Source: Clostridium sp. CMCC3677
Lineage (GTDB): Bacteria; Bacillota; Clostridia; Clostridiales; Clostridiaceae
Length of the DNA stretch: 64,000 bases
Direction: 5' to 3'
Assembly: GCF_023845585.1 (NCBI RefSeq)
Contig: NZ_JAMQHS010000010.1
Span: forward strand, 1-64,000
The notes under the pieces were generated by a model. It was not told where the DNA came from and ran no database searches. It was given only the letters and a program-made list of their open reading frames with translations. Position numbers and translations under genes: made by a program. Positions 59,211 to 64,000 of this stretch are shown in pieces (position 1 is the stretch's first letter; every line of letters begins with the position of its first letter).

Positions 59211-60431
59211 ATGGAAAGAAAGATAAAGATGAGATATCCAATGTATCTTAAAGAGTTTAAGTGCATAGGTGGAAGCTGCGAAGATAGCTGTTGTATTGGC
59301 TGGGATGTAGATATAGATAAAACTACATTTAAACAATATTATAAAGTTCAAGATCAAGAAATGAGAAAAATGTTTCAAAAGAATGTTCATAATAATACTG
59401 GTTATTGTTGTGATGATATAGATTATGGAAAAGTAAAATTAAAAAAAGGAAAAAGATGTCCATTTTTAGATGATGAAAATTACTGTGTAATTCATTCTAA
59501 GTTGGGTGAAGAATATCTTTCAAATGTATGTACATCGTTCCCTAGAATTACAAATAGAATAGATGGATATTATGAAATGTCCCTTGATGTGGCATGTCCT
59601 GAAGCTGCAAGAATTCTTTTGTTAAAAAAAGAGGGAATCGAATTTAAAGAGAGTCAAGAAACTTTAGGAAAACACATTTTATCAAGCGATATTGATACAA
59701 AATCTAAAGAATTTAAGGATTCACCTGTAAAATATTTTAAGGAAATTAGAGATTTAAGTATTAAGATAATAAAAAATAGAAAGTTTGATTTAAGTGAAAG
59801 ACTATATATTTTAGGAGAATTTTTAGAAAAGTTAGAAGAAGAAATTGATTATAATTTTAGTAATGTACATAAATTTATAAAAGGATATAATATAAATTCA
59901 ATTGATGATTCATATGAAAAAAATGATATGAACTATATTATTCAAATTTCATTTTTTAAGAAGATGGTAGATGATTTAAATGTATTTAAAGAAATTGATA
60001 GTAAGACTTTTAAGGAGTATACTAAAGAACTTATAGCTGGATTTAAATTTGATGAAATAAAAGATGCAACGAATAATCCAGAGTTTTATATAAATGCATT
60101 CAAGATTTATGTTGAAAAATTCGTGAATGCTAATAGTTATATTTTTGAAAATTACTTAGTTAATTTTATATATAAAAATTTATTCCCATTTTCAGAAACA
60201 GAAAGTGTATTTGATGGATATATAATGCTGTTAACAAGATATTCATTTTTAAGATTCTATTTAGTAGGTAGATATCTAAATAATAAAATTGATTCGTCAT
60301 ATGATGTAGTTAAATTTATTCAAGTATTCACTAAAACAACAGAACATCATAAGACATATTTAGATGATACACTAAATCATATAAAACGAAAAGAATTTGA
60401 TAATTTAGAATTTGCAAAAACATTATTATAA
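59211..60431 (+). CDS. FliB-type flagellin lysine N-methylase
   Basis: 406 residues. The Cys-rich start FKCIGGSCEDSCCIGWDVDI, the later KGKRCPFLDDENYCVIHSKL and LSNVCTSFPRI, DVACPEAARILL are the signature of FliB (YkgJ-like Fe-S/zinc cluster), which methylates lysines of flagellin in Salmonella and clostridia. Its C-terminal ~200 residues are helical. Usually encoded near fliC; here it is isolated from flagellar genes, so its substrate may be another surface protein. SD GGAAGAAAG. Confidence 0.88.
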   Translation: MERKIKMRYPMYLKEFKCIGGSCEDSCCIGWDVDIDKTTFKQYYKVQDQEMRKMFQKNVHNNTGYCCDDIDYGKVKLKKGKRCPFLDDENYCVIHSKLGEEYLSNVCTSFPRITNRIDGYYEMSLDVACPEAARILLLKKEGIEFKESQETLGKHILSSDIDTKSKEFKDSPVKYFKEIRDLSIKIIKNRKFDLSERLYILGEFLEKLEEEIDYNFSNVHKFIKGYNINSIDDSYEKNDMNYIIQISFFKKMVDDLNVFKEIDSKTFKEYTKELIAGFKFDEIKDATNNPEFYINAFKIYVEKFVNANSYIFENYLVNFIYKNLFPFSETESVFDGYIMLLTRYSFLRFYLVGRYLNNKIDSSYDVVKFIQVFTKTTEHHKTYLDDTLNHIKRKEFDNLEFAKTLL

Positions 60432-60444
60432 ATTTTTTGCAATA

Positions 60445-60480
60445 AATAAAGCTACTGTAATTTTGCAGCAGCTTTATTTA
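60445..60480. terminator. Bidirectional terminator
   Basis: 16-bp stem built on AATAAAGCTACTGTAA with two G-T pairs; between convergent genes. Confidence 0.8.
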
Positions 60481-61145
60481 TAAAAATTATAATTATAATC
60501 GGCAATTAAGCCTTTATCTTTGTTGAATCCTACAACATACAGATCTGAACAATTAGGATTAGTACATTTAAAGCTTGGAGAGTTTTTATTTAGTAGTACA
60601 AAATTACCATCAGGCTCTGGAATGAATACACTTTGAACTTGAGATAAGTAAAGTTTTATAGATAAAATAATTTTATTTATAGAATTGTTATTTTGGGATG
60701 AATAAGAACTATCAGATATTTTAACATGTTCTATAGTATATTTTATAGGATTAATATTATGTTTATTAAAAATATTTGTTTTATTAGTAGATAAATTAGG
60801 TTTATGCAAAAATTTTATATTTAAGACTTTGTTTATAGATATTTTTATAGTAGTGCATTTATTTGATGATTCAGCGTCACACATATCTGAGCATTTAATT
60901 TTTTTGATAAAAATACCATTAATTATTAACTGTTTATTCTTATTTAATGAAATCTTATCTATAATAACTCTATTACTATTACGACTATTATCATTTAAGT
61001 TAATATAATTATTAGGCTCAAGTTTAAAATATAATGGGAAAGAAAATTCAAAATAAGTTAAGACTATTGGAATTTTAGCAATTAACGAACCTGGTTTCCC
61101 CATAGGTACGTAGTAATCATAATTGATATAATCACAATTTTTCAT
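60474..61145 (-). CDS. Hypothetical protein, possibly spore-coat associated
   Basis: 223 residues, beta-rich and Asn/Lys/Ile-rich, no signal peptide or membrane helix. Contains two Cys pairs (CSDMCDAESSNKC, CTNPNCSDL) and a middle stretch of low complexity (NKTNIFNKHNINPIKYTIEH). The C-terminus VFIPEPDGNFVLLNKNSPSF, FKCTNPNCSDLYVVGFNKDK resembles exposed coat or exosporium proteins in style. It is in the same orientation as the DUF4489 gene, 170 bp downstream of it. Function unknown. Confidence 0.5.
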   Translation of the reverse strand: MKNCDYINYDYYVPMGKPGSLIAKIPIVLTYFEFSFPLYFKLEPNNYINLNDNSRNSNRVIIDKISLNKNKQLIINGIFIKKIKCSDMCDAESSNKCTTIKISINKVLNIKFLHKPNLSTNKTNIFNKHNINPIKYTIEHVKISDSSYSSQNNNSINKIILSIKLYLSQVQSVFIPEPDGNFVLLNKNSPSFKCTNPNCSDLYVVGFNKDKGLIADYNYNFYK

Positions 61146-61184
61146 TTAATACCTCTTTTAAAAATTGATATAAAACATATATGA

Positions 61185-61285
61185 TAGGGTTTGTCTCAAA
61201 ATACTTTTTACACAATACATAGTAAGGATAGAGAACTATCTAATAATATCTATTGTGATTTATTTTAATTTTGAGACAACCCACA
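61185..61285. repeat. ~100-bp sequence with IS1182-like terminal inverted repeats
   Basis: GGGTTTGTCTCAAAAT at the left and ATTTTGAGACAACCC at the right are inverted copies (one extra base), 70 bp apart. Such GGGxTGTCTCAAAA ends are typical of IS1182-family elements; no transposase inside, so MITE-like. Confidence 0.55.
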
Positions 61286-61315
61286 TATACTATTTGAACT
61301 AGATTTAAATTAAAT

Positions 61316-61861
61316 TTAGCATAAATTTTCTACTGCAAGTGCTGTTAAAGTAGCGTTATTAATTGAACCACCAAGATTTAAAATGAAATCAATTGGAACA
61401 TATTCTACAGTATAAGTTACGCAGTCGTTACATAATGAATTATCACAAACTTGGAATGAGAAAGTTTGAATTCCAACAAATTCTATAACATCTGAGAAAC
61501 TATGAGTTCCACAAATATATTCACAATATCCATTCTTAGTAGTTTTTTTAATTAAAAAGTTTAATCTTAAAGAAACGTCAAGAACAGATTGTATTTCACA
61601 AGTAAAAGTTAAAACTGTTGTTGGATTTTTTAAATTAGTAGTATCGATGCTAACATTAGCAAGAGGAAGTGGTTTAACAGTACCTAAAGTATTAGCACTC
61701 ACTACTGGAATTGGAGCTGAACCGCTACAACCACATTTTAAAATAGCTCTTCCAGGTTCTTGTCCTTCATGATGAACACATTCACATTGACATATACATG
61801 GTTTTTGTTTTTTAGGATAACAATTATAATCTGACATTAAATTTTCTTCCATAATTTTCAT
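61316..61861 (-). CDS. DUF4489 family protein, spore-associated
   Basis: 181 residues. Cys-rich N-terminus (CYPKKQKPCICQCECVHHEG) then RAILKCGCSGSAPIPVVSAN, the DUF4489 signature (CGxG..PIP), followed by a beta-sandwich with VLTFTCEIQSVLDVSLRLNF and CDNSLCNDCVTYTVEYVPID. DUF4489 proteins are restricted to spore-forming clostridia, and several are found in spore coats. No signal peptide, consistent with coat assembly in the mother cell. SD AAGGAG. Any sigma-E or sigma-K promoter was not identified. Confidence 0.8.
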   Translation of the reverse strand: MKIMEENLMSDYNCYPKKQKPCICQCECVHHEGQEPGRAILKCGCSGSAPIPVVSANTLGTVKPLPLANVSIDTTNLKNPTTVLTFTCEIQSVLDVSLRLNFLIKKTTKNGYCEYICGTHSFSDVIEFVGIQTFSFQVCDNSLCNDCVTYTVEYVPIDFILNLGGSINNATLTALAVENLC

Positions 61862-62111
61862 TAGTATCTCCTTTTTTATTCATATTATTTTGTTTATAGT
61901 TTATAATATGAAAATAGATATAAAAGTTCTACAAAAAATAATTTTAATATAAAATTTCTATTCTTTTGTTGTTATATTACAACTATTTTTAGTTTGTTCA
62001 CTTATACCTATAAAATATAGAATTAACATTAACTAAGTAAGTGGACTTAGATTTCATTTAAATAAAGATTATAATGTTATTTTATTTACAGTATTCTAAA
62101 ACAATTAATTA

Positions 62112-62576
62112 TTATAAGATTTCCAAAATTTCTACTCTGTAATTTTCTCCAGGAGCATTTACTTCAACTATATCTCCTTGCTTTTTACCTGTTAATGCTT
62201 TTCCTAAATCAGATTCTATGCTTATACGCATAGCTTCAGGGTCTAAATCCATAGTAGTTACTAATGTTACAATAGCGTCATCTTCATCCTCTATAAATTT
62301 TATTTTAGCTTTACTATTAATTCCAAGTACTGATTTATCTACAGTTTCACTATCTATTATAGTTGCAGTTGAAATCATAGTCATTAAATACTGTATTCTA
62401 TTATCATTTTCTCTATAATTAGCACAAGCTTCTTTATATTCCGCATTTTCTGATCTATCTCCATGTGCAGCAGCTACTAATTTTTCCTTCGCTATTTCAG
62501 CTCTTTTTACTGTTAGCCTATAGTCTAATTCTTCCCTTAATTTTTTCATATTTTCTTCTGTTAATTGATTATTCAT
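62112..62576 (-). CDS. GreA/GreB-family transcription elongation factor
   Basis: 154 residues: N-terminal coiled coil (about 1-75) with the acidic tip HGDRSENAEYKEAC, and a C-terminal FKBP-like domain ending GKALTGKKQGDIVEVNAPGE, YRVEILEI. It inserts into the secondary channel of RNA polymerase and stimulates cleavage of backtracked RNA. The acidic tip residues Asp and Glu are kept, so cleavage should work. It is short of the most conserved greA context (no lysS neighbour), so likely an additional paralogue. SD GGGAGG. Confidence 0.88.
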   Translation of the reverse strand: MNNQLTEENMKKLREELDYRLTVKRAEIAKEKLVAAAHGDRSENAEYKEACANYRENDNRIQYLMTMISTATIIDSETVDKSVLGINSKAKIKFIEDEDDAIVTLVTTMDLDPEAMRISIESDLGKALTGKKQGDIVEVNAPGENYRVEILEIL

Positions 62577-62741
62577 AAAAATAAACCTCCCAAGAAATAT
62601 ATTATGTATATTATTATATAATATATATATAAAAATAAAAGGTAATTTATTTAGTATACATTAGTTTCATGGTATTTTAGGATGGTTGTTAAAAGAAACT
62701 CTTATGAAATTATGTGAAGTTTATGTGATTTAAGGTTTAAT

Positions 62742-63323
62742 TTATATAAAAACATAATCTAAAATATTATTAATAAAATGTTCTAAGGTTTCTTTATATG
62801 CATCTTTATGTAATTGCTCTTTATTAACTTGGATTATGGCAATAGATTTAATATAATTTGAAAAAACTTTCCAATTACAATTTTCTGAAATATTATTAAT
62901 GTGTTTTAAAATCCATAATGAAGTATTCTCATCATTTTTTTCATTTATAAGGTATTCTTGTGGCCAGCGAGCTTTTAACATAGCAATTTCAGCATCATTA
63001 AGATATACAAAAAGGTTATAATCACCGAATACTAATATTTCTAAATATTTTTTTAATTGTGCTCTGTTTAATTGTTTAGATTCATCTAATAAATTTTGAA
63101 ATTCCTCTTTTGCTTTATCTCTCTTAAAAATTATTATTTCATATACAAAATCTTCTTTATTTTTAAAAAAATTATAAAAAGTTCCTTTTGCGACTCCTGA
63201 TTTCTTTGTTATATCTTCAACAGTTGTTCTTTTTAAACCATAAAGTTTAATTAATTGAAAGCCATTCTCTAACATTTGCTTCCTTAAATGTTTTTTTGTT
63301 TCTTCATCAAAAATTAATGGCAT
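62742..63323 (-). CDS. TetR/AcrR-family transcriptional regulator
   Basis: 193 residues. N-terminal helix-turn-helix (about 28-55) GLKRTTVEDITKKSGVAKGTFYNFFKNKEDF is canonical; the C-terminal ligand domain is helical. Divergent from an ABC exporter gene at 63597, which it probably represses. TAGTCATT occurs in both promoter regions (63368-63374 and 63573-63580), a candidate half-site. SD GGAGTG. Confidence 0.9.
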   Translation of the reverse strand: MPLIFDEETKKHLRKQMLENGFQLIKLYGLKRTTVEDITKKSGVAKGTFYNFFKNKEDFVYEIIIFKRDKAKEEFQNLLDESKQLNRAQLKKYLEILVFGDYNLFVYLNDAEIAMLKARWPQEYLINEKNDENTSLWILKHINNISENCNWKVFSNYIKSIAIIQVNKEQLHKDAYKETLEHFINNILDYVFI

Positions 63324-63552
63324 AACTTTTTCACTCCTTAGAATATATGAATATATAATTAAAATTAGTCATTTAATACGTTATCATAGTATGTTTTACA
63401 TGTCAATTAAGGCACATGAAATAAAATAATAGATCAAAGAGACGAGCATACTGGTTTATTATTTTTTTGAATGTGTCTAAATATAAAATTAAGAATTATT
63501 CTCAATATTTTTATTGATAAAAATATTATTTAGAGGTATAGTTAAATTGTTA

Positions 63553-63580
63553 AATGACCAAAAATATAAATATAGTCATT
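63553..63580. promoter_or_regulatory. Inverted repeat upstream of the ABC exporter
   Basis: AATGAC ... GTCATT with 16 bp between, overlapping the expected promoter; the GTCATT half also occurs near the TetR gene start. Candidate operator. Confidence 0.45.
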
Positions 63581-63596
63581 AAAAAGGAGGACAAAC

Positions 63597-64000
63597 ATGG
63601 AAGAAACAAAATATTCTGGGATTCTTTCATTTGTACAAAAGTATAATGGAAAAATGGCACTTTCAATTGTATTATCTATTTTTAGTGTAATATTTGGAAT
63701 AATCCCATATTTTATTGTGACAAAAATACTTACAGTAATAATATTAAAAACTGGTACGGTTTCTAATATCATTTATTTATCAATAATAGGGGGAGTTGGA
63801 TTTTGTTTAAAAATTATATTATTTAACTTATCAACTGCTATATCACATAAATTAGCATACAACACAATCAATGCTGTTAGATATGAGATTGTTGATAAAT
63901 TAGCTTTTATGTCTATGGGAGAATTAAAAAAGAAAAAAGTTGGTGAGTACAAGCAACTTATTATTGATGATATGGAGCAACTTGAATATCCATTAGCCCA
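63597..64000 (+). CDS. ABC exporter, N-terminal part (cut by window end)
   Basis: 134 residues visible from an ATG with perfect SD (AAAGGAGG). Two to three membrane helices: MALSIVLSIFSVIFGIIPYF, ILTVIILKTGTVSNIIYLSI and GVGFCLKIILFNLSTAISHK, then the first intracellular loop NAVRYEIVDKLAFMSMGELK with KKKVGEYKQLIIDDMEQLEY, as in type I exporters with fused ATPase. Usually a heterodimer gene pair with the next gene outside the window. Likely drug or peptide export under the divergent TetR protein. Confidence 0.85.
   Translation, partial: MEETKYSGILSFVQKYNGKMALSIVLSIFSVIFGIIPYFIVTKILTVIILKTGTVSNIIYLSIIGGVGFCLKIILFNLSTAISHKLAYNTINAVRYEIVDKLAFMSMGELKKKKVGEYKQLIIDDMEQLEYPLA

Overview
This window reads as chromosome of a low-GC, spore-forming, solvent-producing Clostridium of the C. 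beijerinckii type. The reasons are the strong A+T bias with AGGAGG-type ribosome sites and frequent TTG/GTG starts, the solvent genes (adhE, adc, ctfA, ctfB and an ald remnant), spore-related genes (a DUF4489 protein and a spoIIP fragment) and a FliB-type flagellin lysine methylase. The genus is a confident inference; the species is not. No rRNA, tRNA, CRISPR array, prophage or intact transposase is visible.

Layout. 0.2-6.6 kb: housekeeping-like single genes (inactive rhomboid, FlK-type thioesterase, NlpC/P60 hydrolase, flavodoxin, YgjP-like metallopeptidase). 6.9-11.3 kb: a lantibiotic-immunity ABC transporter (ATPase plus two permeases) with its own response regulator and kinase, preceded by a perfect tandem 11-bp repeat that looks like the regulator site. 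11.5-17.4 kb: a GC-rich, probably foreign TIGR04076 gene, an azoreductase-like flavoprotein, a nucleotidyltransferase, a secreted DUF4179-like protein, a 2H phosphoesterase, and an ECF-type sigma/anti-sigma pair. 17.9-20.5 kb: adhE. 20.8-24.2 kb: a second two-component system next to a secreted protein with an internal 73-residue duplication. 24.5-32.0 kb: MntA-HepT toxin-antitoxin pair, pentapeptide-repeat protein, KefB-type antiporter, sdpRI with a 32-bp perfect operator palindrome, DUF4303 and other immunity-like genes, GNAT, and an XRE regulator with peptide deformylase.

32-52 kb is an accessory zone of short, mostly rightward, single-gene units (GNATs, kinase-like, RpiB-like, transglutaminase-like, flavin reductase, VOC, CMD, TfoX, DUF2262, cysteine hydrolase, GrpB), mixed with broken genes and gene chimeras. 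Many units share one terminator hairpin, one extended -10 promoter sequence and one short leader motif, as if a single intergenic cassette had been copied in front of unrelated genes. This is the most unusual feature of the window.

52.4-55.8 kb is the solvent locus: adc with its own terminator, then an ald gene reduced by a clean in-frame internal deletion to a 141-codon shell, then ctfA and ctfB. CtfAB moves CoA from acetoacetyl-CoA to acetate or butyrate and Adc decarboxylates acetoacetate to acetone. With Ald destroyed here, the aldehyde step for alcohols would depend on AdhE at 17.9 kb or on genes outside the window. 56-64 kb: DUF3267 membrane protein, alpha/beta hydrolase, small secreted protein, FliB, spore-type proteins, a GreA paralogue, and a TetR regulator divergent from a truncated ABC exporter.

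A ~200-280 bp element with long imperfect terminal inverted repeats is scattered between genes (two full copies, four partial or short copies and several relics) and looks like a MITE-type or structured-RNA repeat.
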